DNA of 6,425 nucleotides from Actinomycetota bacterium (GCA_003140115.1 PLIQ01000195.1:18740-25164); one strand, 5' to 3'. Positions 1 through 6,092 are shown, counted from the first letter of the stretch. Program-made: numbers and translations. The notes: generated from the letters alone by a model not told the origin.

Positions 1-93
1 GGGCTGCGCGACCGGACCCAGGCGGTGGTTACCGCATACGAGCTGGGTCTGGTCGTTCCCGGCTCGAGGGATCCCGGACCCGCTCCCGGCTGA
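1..93 (+). CDS. LuxR/NarL-family response regulator, C-terminal end (partial)
   Basis: The frame is open from the window edge to a TGA at 91-93 and gives 30 residues beginning GLRDRTQAVVTAYELGLV. This matches the last helix of the LuxR-type helix-turn-helix domain in NarL/FixJ response regulators, where 'LRDRxQAVVxAYExGLV' is a very common actinobacterial ending. A short Pro/Gly/Arg tail follows. By family, the complete protein would be a receiver plus DNA-binding transcription factor, usually partnered with a histidine kinase encoded to the left, outside this window. Only the tail is visible, so the receiver domain and its phospho-acceptor Asp cannot be checked. It converges with the minus-strand genes and its stop lies inside a perfect 14 bp palindrome. 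Confidence 0.72.
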   Translation, partial: GLRDRTQAVVTAYELGLVVPGSRDPGPAPG

Positions 94-100
94 TCAGCCG
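87..100. repeat. Perfect 14 bp palindrome at a convergent gene junction
   Basis: CGGCTGATCAGCCG is its own reverse complement and contains the TGA stop of the response regulator. It lies between two converging genes, where it could fold as a 5 bp stem with a GATC loop in either transcript. A bidirectional terminator is possible, but the stem is short and no T-run follows on either strand, so the role is unproven. Confidence 0.45.
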
Positions 101-106
101 CTGCCC

Positions 107-556
107 TCAGTCGTGGGGCATCGAGCCGCCGATGCCGAGCACGATGGCCTCGCAGAGGACGACAAAGGACAGCGTGGCCCCGTTGAGCACCAGCGTCCCG
201 CCGCCGCTCAAAGTGACGGTCTGGTTGTGACCGCTTCGCATCGTGGCCACGATCTGGTTCGCGAGGTCGGTCAGGTTGACGTTGGCCGGCAACTCATACC
301 CGACATGTGCCGTGGACAGCCCGTTCGCGGTCGGCACATAGATGGAAGGGGCCTGAGGCTCGATGGTCGGCCCGGGCTGGTCGGAGGGCAACTCGAAGAC
401 GGCGACGCTGGCGGGTTTCCCGGAGAGCACCAAGGTGGCCTGGGCCGGCGCGTTGACCGGGATGCTCAGCGGCTGTCCGGTCAGCTGCCTGGCCTGGAAC
501 GGCTGGGTGGGCCACCACTTGGTCGGGTCACCGTCGATTTGCAGATAACTGGACAT
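107..556 (-). CDS. Hypothetical protein, 149 aa, translationally coupled to the cyclase-like gene
   Basis: I do not recognise this family. The ATG at 556-554 is preceded by AAGGAG with a 5 nt spacer, a strong ribosome-binding site that fixes the start. There is no N-terminal signal peptide. Residues 29-56 look like beta strands, with short repeated patterns (TLVLSG at 41-46, TLVLNG at 121-126). Residues 59-70 are Pro-rich. The C-terminal end (about 127-143) is strongly hydrophobic, reading ATLSFVVLCEAIVLGIGG, and contains the only Cys (135). That stretch could be a buried strand or helix rather than a membrane anchor, because Cys and Glu sit in its middle. Codon use is typical high-GC coding. 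It lies 9 nt downstream of the 1049-residue cyclase-like gene, so it probably works with that protein. A small adaptor or effector for an HTH-less regulator is inference only. Confidence 0.8.
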   Translation of the reverse strand: MSSYLQIDGDPTKWWPTQPFQARQLTGQPLSIPVNAPAQATLVLSGKPASVAVFELPSDQPGPTIEPQAPSIYVPTANGLSTAHVGYELPANVNLTDLANQIVATMRSGHNQTVTLSGGGTLVLNGATLSFVVLCEAIVLGIGGSMPHD

Positions 557-561
557 GCGTG

Positions 562-567
562 CTCCTT
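562..567 (-). promoter_or_regulatory. Ribosome-binding site overlapping the upstream stop codon
   Basis: The minus strand reads AAGGAG, 5 nt before the ATG of the 149-residue gene. Its first two bases are also the last two bases of the TAA stop (568-566) of the cyclase-like gene. A ribosome finishing the upstream gene therefore occupies this site, which indicates translational coupling and a fixed ratio of the two products. Confidence 0.8.
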
Positions 568-3500
568 ATGGTGTTCTCGGGTTATCAACGGCCGCGGCCA
601 TGGTGACTAGGGGCGTGGCGCCGAGTTCAGTGGCCAGATGACGGCTCGCGGTCAGCGCGCGGTTCGCTTGCTCAGGCCGACCCGCTCGCAGTGCCGCGGC
701 GGCCTCTCGCAGCCGCGCGTAGGCCTCCCAGTAGGGCCGTCCGGCGGCGTGCCAGGTCTGTGCCGCGGCTCGCCATGTCGCGCGCGTATCCCGCCCGAGC
801 CGACGCGCTTCCTCGCCGGCGACCAGCGTGCAGAACGCCGCCAGGTCCGGTTGGCCCGCCCCGTGCTCGGCCACGATGAGCTTGGCTTTCTCGGTGAAGG
901 TGGCGGCCAGGTGGTCCCATCCGTCCGGGATACCCCGGGGCCGGGCCGAGGCCGGCCGCGAGGCCAGGTCGGCGGCGAGGCGCGCGCCGGCGGCGAGCAG
1001 CCGGATCTCCTCCTCGGCCAGGTCGGCACCTGATAGGGCGGCGAGCCCGTCGATCACCTCGGAGGCCGCCACGGCCAGGTCATTGGCGGCGAGAGCCTGC
1101 TCGGCCAGACAGATGTGCAGCGGCCCGGACAGCCGAGGATCATCCGGGGACTTGCGCAGCGTGGCGGCCAGGTCCGCGGCACGCTCGGCCTGACCTCGGC
1201 CCACGGCTAGCTCCAGCTGGAGGAGATGCAGGTAGCGGGTGAAGTTCGTGGGCGACTGGGTCACCAGCTCAGCCAGCAGCCGATCGGCTTCGGCCCACTG
1301 GCCGCTCGCGATCAGCGCGGCACTGGCGTTGTTGCCGATGCCGACGGTCATCACCGGCGGCGCGCCCAGCGCGGCGGCCGCGGTCCGGCCTGCCCGCGCG
1401 GCCTCGACCGCGTCGGCGAACCGGCTGGCGCAGTACAGCAGGTGAACGCGATTGGCGGCGGCGCGGATGATGTCCTCGACGCTGCCGGCGCGGCAGGCGA
1501 GCGTGAACGCCGTCTCTAGATCGGCCAGGCCAGCCTCCAGGTCGCCGTACTGTGCTTCGATGATCCCCAGCGTGGCCAGGCCGTGGGCGTACACGGCGTC
1601 CGCGCCGACTTGCTCGGCGACCGCCATGGCCCTGGAAACGTGGGGCAATGCGGCATCGGCCTCGCCGAGGAACACCAGGCGCGTGGCCAGCGCGGCCAGC
1701 ACGCGCGCCTGAAGTTCGGAGGGCGGCTCGGTTTCAAGCAAGACCAGGGCCTGCTCGGTGACGTCGACGGCTGCGCGGGGATCGCCCATCCCCCACCGGT
1801 ACCGGCCGAGCCGCTCCAGGCGCCGGGCCCGGTCCACGGGCGCGGCGGCGTCCGATTGGGCCAGTGCGTCCGCGGCCCAGGCGGCGGCCTGCTCTTGATC
1901 CCCGGCCCAGCTGGCGGCCCGGGCCGCCTCTTCGAGGAGGTCGGGTCCGCCCTCGGGATGCCGGCCGGCCACGTCGATGGCCAGGGCGTAGTTCTTCTTC
2001 GCCTCGGGATAGGCCCGGACCGATACCGCGTGCCGGGCCGCCACCAGGGCGGCAGCCGCCGCCTGATCCGAGCAGCCGGCCAGCTGCCAGTGCCGGGCCA
2101 GCAGGCCGGGATCCGAACCGAGCCGGCCAGCGAGTGCTTCGGCCAGGCGCCGGTGCAGGACAGACCGCTTGCTCGGTAGAAGCTGGGCGTAGATGACCTG
2201 ACGGATCAGCGCGTGCGTGAACGAGTATCTGTCGTCGGCCGCGGCCAGCAGGCCCGACTCCACCCCGGCCCGGGCCGCGGCGAGCAGGCGCGCCTCGGAC
2301 AGCGTGACGGTCGCGGCGAGCAGTTCGTGGGACATGCCGCCATCGGCCACCGACACCTGATCGACCACCGCGCGAGCCGGGGCGGTGAGCGCGGATGCCT
2401 TGGCCAGCACGGCGTCGGTGACGGAGGCAGGCGACTCGCCCGGGCCGGCGTGTGCGAGTTCGCGGGCGTACAGCGGGTTGCCGTCCGCGGCGGCGACCAC
2501 CGCCGCCACCTGGTCCGGGTCGGCCCCGGCTGGCATCACCGCAACGGCGAGTCCGGCGATCTCGGCATCGGTCAGGCGGCCGAGCCGCAGCCGGGTCACC
2601 CGGGGGCGGTGCTCCAGTTCGGTGAGCCACCGCCGGACCGCGTCGGTCAGCTCATCCTCGCGCAACGTACCGACGATCATCACCGGATGCTCCCGCAACC
2701 GGACGGCCAGAAAGGCCAGGAGCTCGCGCGAGGACTCATCGGCCCAGTGCAGGTCCTCAAGGACCACCACCACCGGCGACCGGGCGGCCAGGCTGGCGAG
2801 CAGCGCGAGCACCCGCACGAACAGGCGGTGCCGGGCCGCGAGCATGTCAGCGGTGCTGTCCTCGGCCAGGAGCCAGTCCGCCTCCTGCCCGAGCGCGGCG
2901 ACGAAGGGCCCGTAGGCCAGCGCCGCCCCGGCCATCGGCGCCGACTCGCCGACGCGCACCCGCACCCCGTCGGCGGCCGAACGTATCCGGCCGGTCAGCT
3001 CCTCCACCAGCCTGGTCTTGCCGATGCCGGCCTCACCGGTGATCAGCACCACCTGCGAACGGCCCGCCCTCACCTGGGCGTAGGCACCGGACATGACGCG
3101 CAGCTCCGCTGCCCGTCCCACGATCAGTGGCAGTGCGGGCGCCGGCGGCGGCGGATACACGGGTTCTGGTGATGGCGGCCCGGGGACGGCCTCAGGGACG
3201 GCGAGCTCGAAGAGACGAACCGGCCGGTCGAGGTCCTTCAGCCGGCGCTCGCCCAACTCGGCCAGCGCGAATCCGAGCTCTTCCTCCTCGTCCTCGATCA
3301 GGGTCTGGGTCGCCTGGGAGATGAGGACCTGGCCGCCGCGGGCGGCGGCGCAGATCCGGGCCGCGCGGTGAACGGCCAGGCCCGTGTAGACGCCCTCGAC
3401 CGGGGTCGCCTGGCCTGTGTGAATACCCATCCGGACCCGGACGGACAGGCCGGACGGCCACTCGTGGCCGGCCAGCGCCCGCTGCACCGCCAGCGCGCAC

Positions 3501-3715
3501 AAAACGGCCTGCTTGGCGCTCGCGAACGCGACGAAGAACGCGTCGCCTTGCGTGTCGACCTCGTGGCCGGCGTGGCTGGCAATGGCCGCCCGGACCAGGT
3601 GCCGGTGGTCGGCCAGCACCTGCGCGTACCGCTCCCGCAGCGCTTTGACCAGCCGGGTCGAGCCCTCGATGTCACTGAACAGGAAGGTGACCGCGCCGCT
3701 CGGAAGGCCAGTCAT
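566..3715 (-). CDS. Class III nucleotidyl cyclase-like / AAA-type ATPase / TPR signalling protein without HTH
   Basis: Numbering is from the ATG at 3715 (1049 aa). Residues 7-145 form a class III cyclase homology domain: VTFLFSDIEGSTRL with metal-binding Asp15, and HEVDTQGDAFFVAF with second metal Asp58. The canonical purine-specifying Lys is Asp54, its partner Asp is Val109, and the transition-state Asn is His116, while Arg120 is kept. Activity or substrate is therefore uncertain. A Pro-rich linker (about 174-196) leads to an AAA_16/STAND-type ATPase with Walker A GEAGIGKT (227-234, Lys233) and Walker B VVVVLEDLHW (Asp321). A helical TPR-like region runs from about 540 to the end. M. tuberculosis Rv0386, Rv1358 and Rv2488c have the same layout but add a C-terminal LuxR helix-turn-helix; this protein ends in NPRTP without one. 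The frame stays open to an ATG at 3961, but those 82 extra codons have visibly poorer G/C third positions and overlap hairpins, and family members begin just before 'LPxGxVTFLF'. No clear Shine-Dalgarno precedes 3715, so ATGs at 3727 or 3733 remain possible. Confidence 0.9.
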   Translation of the reverse strand: MTGLPSGAVTFLFSDIEGSTRLVKALRERYAQVLADHRHLVRAAIASHAGHEVDTQGDAFFVAFASAKQAVLCALAVQRALAGHEWPSGLSVRVRMGIHTGQATPVEGVYTGLAVHRAARICAAARGGQVLISQATQTLIEDEEEELGFALAELGERRLKDLDRPVRLFELAVPEAVPGPPSPEPVYPPPPAPALPLIVGRAAELRVMSGAYAQVRAGRSQVVLITGEAGIGKTRLVEELTGRIRSAADGVRVRVGESAPMAGAALAYGPFVAALGQEADWLLAEDSTADMLAARHRLFVRVLALLASLAARSPVVVVLEDLHWADESSRELLAFLAVRLREHPVMIVGTLREDELTDAVRRWLTELEHRPRVTRLRLGRLTDAEIAGLAVAVMPAGADPDQVAAVVAAADGNPLYARELAHAGPGESPASVTDAVLAKASALTAPARAVVDQVSVADGGMSHELLAATVTLSEARLLAAARAGVESGLLAAADDRYSFTHALIRQVIYAQLLPSKRSVLHRRLAEALAGRLGSDPGLLARHWQLAGCSDQAAAAALVAARHAVSVRAYPEAKKNYALAIDVAGRHPEGGPDLLEEAARAASWAGDQEQAAAWAADALAQSDAAAPVDRARRLERLGRYRWGMGDPRAAVDVTEQALVLLETEPPSELQARVLAALATRLVFLGEADAALPHVSRAMAVAEQVGADAVYAHGLATLGIIEAQYGDLEAGLADLETAFTLACRAGSVEDIIRAAANRVHLLYCASRFADAVEAARAGRTAAAALGAPPVMTVGIGNNASAALIASGQWAEADRLLAELVTQSPTNFTRYLHLLQLELAVGRGQAERAADLAATLRKSPDDPRLSGPLHICLAEQALAANDLAVAASEVIDGLAALSGADLAEEEIRLLAAGARLAADLASRPASARPRGIPDGWDHLAATFTEKAKLIVAEHGAGQPDLAAFCTLVAGEEARRLGRDTRATWRAAAQTWHAAGRPYWEAYARLREAAAALRAGRPEQANRALTASRHLATELGATPLVTMAAAVDNPRTP

Positions 3716-3853
3716 GGAACCGGCCATCGGCATGGGGGCATGGGCCGCCGGCGTAGCATCCCTCCCGACGGCCGACCCGGCAACGGGTGGCTCATCTGCC
3801 ACATACGAAAGTGTCCTCGCTGCGGGGGACGGTGTCGATACCGCCAACCGCTC

Positions 3854-3874
3854 AGCCAACGCCGCCGTTTGGCT
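3854..3874. repeat. Bulged 8 bp inverted repeat in the cyclase-gene leader
   Basis: The arm AGCCAACG (3854-3861) pairs with CGTTTGGCT (3866-3874) apart from one bulged base, with a CCGC loop. In the transcript of the minus-strand operon it would lie about 140-160 nt before the proposed start at 3715. It could be a leader RNA hairpin, or chance in GC-rich DNA. Confidence 0.4.
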
Positions 3875-3903
3875 CGTCGAAATGTCCGCGAGGGCCCATG
3901 GTC

Positions 3904-3933
3904 CGTTCGGATGAAAGATCTCTTTGCCGAACG
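3904..3933. repeat. Nested 12 bp dyad (7 bp outer arms, 5 bp inner arms)
   Basis: The outer arms CGTTCGG (3904-3910) and CCGAACG (3927-3933) enclose inner arms AAAGA (3914-3918) and TCTTT (3921-3925). The internal loop is asymmetric (ATG against G) and the turn is two bases. The two nested stems make this the strongest secondary-structure signal in the window. It lies in the divergent spacer, in DNA that a longer reading of the cyclase-like gene would treat as coding. It may be an RNA hairpin in the minus-strand leader or a two-fold protein-binding site. Confidence 0.5.
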
Positions 3934-3983
3934 ATCCGTGGTGCGCGCATCCGGGAACCATTGACCTGCGAATAATCCAGATG

Positions 3984-4000
3984 GAACACTCGCAGTGTTC
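3984..4000. promoter_or_regulatory. Candidate operator: perfect 7-3-7 inverted repeat
   Basis: GAACACT-CGC-AGTGTTC is a perfect inverted repeat of two 7-base arms around 3 bases. It sits between the divergent operons, 53 bp before the plus-strand ATG at 4054, a position from which a dimeric regulator could affect either promoter. The symmetry and location are seen directly; regulator binding is inference and the cognate protein is unknown. Several such repeats are expected by chance across 6.4 kb, although few in an intergenic stretch this short. Confidence 0.45.
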
Positions 4001-4053
4001 TTGTGAATACTGAGGGCAACGTTGTTTACGTCTATATCTGGGGTTTTGTCGCC

Positions 4054-4719
4054 ATGACGGAAAGACCAGGGTCAGCCGGGTATGAGCCCGGGCTGTCGCA
4101 CCAGCCGCCCACGGAGATGGGGCGACGGCAGCCGCAGGCCGACGCCTACCTGCACCAGCCGGTGACGCGTCAGCCGCGGCCGGACGGCGCCCCGCCTCCG
4201 TCGGCGTCCCAGGTGGTGCGGCACGGTCCCGGGGTGCCTGGCGTCGCGGCCGCCAGCCAGACCGGGGCGGAGAGCGTCTGGCGGACCGGACGCCCGGACG
4301 GGCCGCCGCCGCGTCAGGCCAGGCTGCGGCGGGTGCGCCGGGTGCTGGGTTCGGCGCTGACCGTGATCTTGCTCATCGCGGCCGGGGTGATCGTGTGGCT
4401 GCGCTTCTTTCATCACACGCCGTTCCACGTGAGCGCGGTGGCCATCACCCAGCAGACCAAGACCACGTGCGGGGTGGACGTGACCGGGCGGATCGCCACT
4501 AACGGCTCGGCCGGGACCATCTCCTACCAGTGGGTGTTCCGGCCCCAGACCCAGGCCCCGCAGCCGCTCAGCCAGTCCGTCACCGCCGGGCAGCACGCCG
4601 TCTACGTGACCGTCGCCGTCGAAGGCCAAGGCCACGGCAGCGCCGCCCAGACGGTCACCCTCGACGTCCTCGGCCCGGACACCGGAACCGCGTCGACGGT
4701 GGTGAGCATTAACTGCTGA
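4054..4719 (+). CDS. Single-pass membrane protein with Pro-rich cytoplasmic arm and extracytoplasmic Ig-like domain
   Basis: This 221-residue protein begins at the ATG at 4054 (MTERPGSAGYEPG). The frame is open back to a GTG at 4003, but that stretch reads unlike coding sequence and has no ribosome-binding site. Only a weak GGGG precedes 4054. Residues 1-85 are rich in Pro, Gln, Gly and Arg and are probably disordered. A basic cluster (RQARLRRVRR, 87-96) precedes one transmembrane helix (about 97-116), which predicts a cytoplasmic N-terminus and an exported C-terminus. The outer part (about 120-221) has alternating strands, GTISYQWVFRP with a core Trp160, and ends exactly on a Cys. Cys139 and Cys221 are the only cysteines and probably form a disulfide, as in Ig/PKD-like folds. 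The stop at 4717-4719 is 17 bp from the kinase start, so the two genes are co-transcribed. A ligand-binding or accessory subunit for the kinase is plausible but not shown. The protein family is not recognised. Confidence 0.82.
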   Translation: MTERPGSAGYEPGLSHQPPTEMGRRQPQADAYLHQPVTRQPRPDGAPPPSASQVVRHGPGVPGVAAASQTGAESVWRTGRPDGPPPRQARLRRVRRVLGSALTVILLIAAGVIVWLRFFHHTPFHVSAVAITQQTKTTCGVDVTGRIATNGSAGTISYQWVFRPQTQAPQPLSQSVTAGQHAVYVTVAVEGQGHGSAAQTVTLDVLGPDTGTASTVVSINC

Positions 4720-4722
4720 TGC

Positions 4723-4730
4723 AAGGGGGG
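4723..4730 (+). promoter_or_regulatory. Ribosome-binding site fixing the kinase GTG start
   Basis: AAGGGGGG lies 6 nt before the GTG at 4737. An in-frame ATG at 4719, which overlaps the upstream TGA, would place this site inside the coding sequence and has no Shine-Dalgarno of its own. This favours GTG 4737 as the kinase start. Confidence 0.7.
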
Positions 4731-4736
4731 ATCCGC

Positions 4737-6092
4737 GTGGCGGAATGGGATGTTCCGGGGTATACGGAGCTGGAGACCCTGGGCTCGGGCGGGTTCGGCG
4801 ACGTGGTGCTGGCCCGGCACGACCGTTCGGGTACCCGGGTCGCGATCAAGTACCTGCGGCAGAACCTGCTGTCCGACGCCCAGTTCACCGCATTGTTCCG
4901 CGCCGAGGCCGCCGTGCTGGCCTCGGTGAATGACCCGAATGTGGTCCGGCTGTACGAGTACGTGGAGTCGCGGTACGGCGCGGCGATCGTGATGGAGCTG
5001 GTGGACGGGGTCTCGCTGCGCGACATCTTGGTCCGGCAGGGCGCGACCACGGCCGAGGCGGCGCTGGTCGTGCTGCAAGGCTCCCTGCTGGGGCTGGCCG
5101 CGGCGCACCAGCGGGGCGTGGTCCATCGGGATTACAAGCCGGAGAACGTGCTGATCAACGGCGATGGCGCCAGCAAGCTGACTGACTTCGGCATCGCGGC
5201 CCGGGCCGGGAACAGCCCGGCGCCGGCCGGCACCATGGTCTACGCGTCGCCCGAGCAGTTCGGCGGATCCCCGGCCACCGCGGCGACCGACGTGTACGCG
5301 GCCACCGCCACCTTCTACGAGTGCCTGACCGGCCGGCCGCCGTTCACCGGAGAATCCGGCGAACGGCTGCTGTACCGGCACCTGGCCGAGCCCGTCCCGC
5401 TGGGGCCGGTGCCCGAGCCGCTGCGGCCGCTGGTGGCCGCCGGGATGGCCAAGGACCCCGGCGACCGCCCGGCCGACGCGATCACCTTCGTTGCGAAACT
5501 CAACACCATCGCCGTGGGGGTCTACGGCCGCGACTGGCAGCAGCGCGGCCGGTCGCAGCTGGGCCAGGCGGCGCTGGTGCTGGCGGCGCTGTGGCTATCC
5601 GGTGCCCCGCGGGCGCTCCAGGGCAGCGGCGTGGAGCGGATCTCTTTGTTCCGGCGGATCACGGGACTCCGGGTGGCCATCGCGATCGGCGTCGGCGCCG
5701 TGGTCGCGGCGAGCACGGCGCTGGCCCTCAGCGGGCCGGACCCGCGCACCTCGGCCCACTCCGTGGCCGCGGTACAGCAGATCTCGCTCCAACTGTCCTC
5801 ACCGTCGGCGTCGCGATCCTCGCCGAAGGCCGCCAGGTCCTCGACGTGGCCGGCCGCGCTGGCGACGTCCAAGCCGTCGACCCTGCTGCCGACGGCGTCG
5901 CCCTCGTCCTCGCCGAAGCCCACGCGGTCCGGCAAGCCGTCACCCAAGCCTTCGCCGAAGCCGTCTCCGTCCGCATCGCCGTCGCCCTCGCCGTCGCCCT
6001 CGCCGTCGCCCTCGCCGTCTGTCACGCTGCATCCGCCCGCCCCGCCGCCGTCCTCGTCCCCACCGCCGAACAGGAGACCCTCGCCTGGCTGA
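4737..6092 (+). CDS. Membrane Ser/Thr protein kinase (Hanks type) with Ser/Pro-rich extracellular tail
   Basis: Numbering is from the GTG at 4737 (451 aa, starting MAEWDVPGYTELETLG). The catalytic domain is complete over about 9-262: Gly-rich loop GSGGFG (16-21), VAIK with Lys38, alpha-C Glu57, HRDYKPEN (130-137) with catalytic Asp132, Lys134 and Asn137, DFG at 150-152, SPE at 171-173, Asp185 and Arg244. It should phosphorylate Ser/Thr of cytoplasmic proteins. The activation segment between DFG and GT is only 12 residues and has no Thr, only Ser160, unlike PknB with its two phosphorylated threonines. A hydrophobic stretch at 275-289 precedes the clear transmembrane helix at about 313-331. The outer 120 residues are Ser, Pro, Thr and Lys-rich, with an uninterrupted Ser-Pro run, and carry no PASTA or other recognisable sensor domain. 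The gene follows the Ig-like membrane protein by 17 bp, so it is probably in the same operon and may take its input from that protein. Confidence 0.93.
   Translation: MAEWDVPGYTELETLGSGGFGDVVLARHDRSGTRVAIKYLRQNLLSDAQFTALFRAEAAVLASVNDPNVVRLYEYVESRYGAAIVMELVDGVSLRDILVRQGATTAEAALVVLQGSLLGLAAAHQRGVVHRDYKPENVLINGDGASKLTDFGIAARAGNSPAPAGTMVYASPEQFGGSPATAATDVYAATATFYECLTGRPPFTGESGERLLYRHLAEPVPLGPVPEPLRPLVAAGMAKDPGDRPADAITFVAKLNTIAVGVYGRDWQQRGRSQLGQAALVLAALWLSGAPRALQGSGVERISLFRRITGLRVAIAIGVGAVVAASTALALSGPDPRTSAHSVAAVQQISLQLSSPSASRSSPKAARSSTWPAALATSKPSTLLPTASPSSSPKPTRSGKPSPKPSPKPSPSASPSPSPSPSPSPSPSVTLHPPAPPPSSSPPPNRRPSPG
5976..6019 (+). repeat. 12 bp tandem repeat encoding Ser-Pro run
   Basis: The unit TCGCCGTCGCCC occurs three times in succession (5976, 5988, 6000) with a partial fourth copy to 6019. 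In the kinase frame it encodes alternating Ser-Pro in the extracellular tail. Because the unit is a multiple of three, slippage changes tail length without breaking the frame. Confidence 0.9.

Larger units (their letters stand above)
3716..4053. other. Divergent intergenic region with several dyads
   Basis: This 338 bp stretch separates the minus-strand cyclase-like operon from the plus-strand membrane protein/kinase operon and must carry promoters for both. It is richer in A/T than the flanking genes, most clearly around 3905-4050. It holds ACCCG-GCAA-CGGGT at 3775-3788 (a 5 bp stem with a GNRA-type loop on the plus strand), a bulged hairpin at 3854-3874, a nested dyad at 3904-3933, a perfect 7-3-7 inverted repeat at 3984-4000 and CAACGTTG at 4018-4025. 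I found no convincing -35/-10 pair with normal spacing on either strand. If the cyclase-like gene really starts at 3961, the left 246 bp would be coding. Confidence 0.6.

Noticed and set aside
107..565. A LuxR HTH lost from the cyclase-like protein by frameshift
   Set aside because: Other minus-strand frames after the TAA contain no HTH-like sequence, and the region is occupied by a separate gene with its own start signals.
113..610. 165-codon plus-strand frame opposite the 149-residue gene
   Set aside because: It has Gly/Arg-rich shadow composition, while the minus-strand gene has a strong ribosome-binding site and tight operon spacing.
1734..2630. 298-codon minus-strand open frame in another register
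   Set aside because: It is an Arg/Gly/Pro-rich shadow of the ATPase-TPR gene, which reads through the same DNA with normal composition.
2213..3172. 319-codon plus-strand open frame opposite the ATPase domain
   Set aside because: It is antisense to the clear Walker A and B motifs, is rich in Arg, Gly and His as expected of a high-GC shadow frame, and shows no recognisable domain.
3716..3961. N-terminal extension of the cyclase-like protein from ATG 3961
   Set aside because: Third-position composition is poorer than in the gene body, the family normally starts just before the VTFLF strand, and the only upstream signal (AGG three bases from the ATG) is weak. It is kept as an alternative start, not chosen.
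3983..4005. ECF-type promoter with GGAAC at 3983-3987
   Set aside because: No matching -10 element (CGTT-like) occurs at the expected spacing, and the GGAAC is part of the inverted repeat.
4033..4038. TATATC as a -10 box for the plus-strand operon
   Set aside because: At 16-18 bp upstream there is nothing resembling a -35 element, so a promoter cannot be supported from sequence alone.
4003..4053. GTG start at 4003 for the Ig-like membrane protein
   Set aside because: No ribosome-binding site lies before it, since the perfect inverted repeat occupies that position. The 17 extra residues are rich in Val and Tyr, unlike the Pro/Gln-rich arm that follows.
4719..4736. ATG at 4719 overlapping the upstream TGA as kinase start
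   Set aside because: The overlap is attractive for coupling, but the only strong Shine-Dalgarno (4723-4730) lies downstream of it and correctly spaced for GTG 4737, which also gives the usual start of this kinase type.
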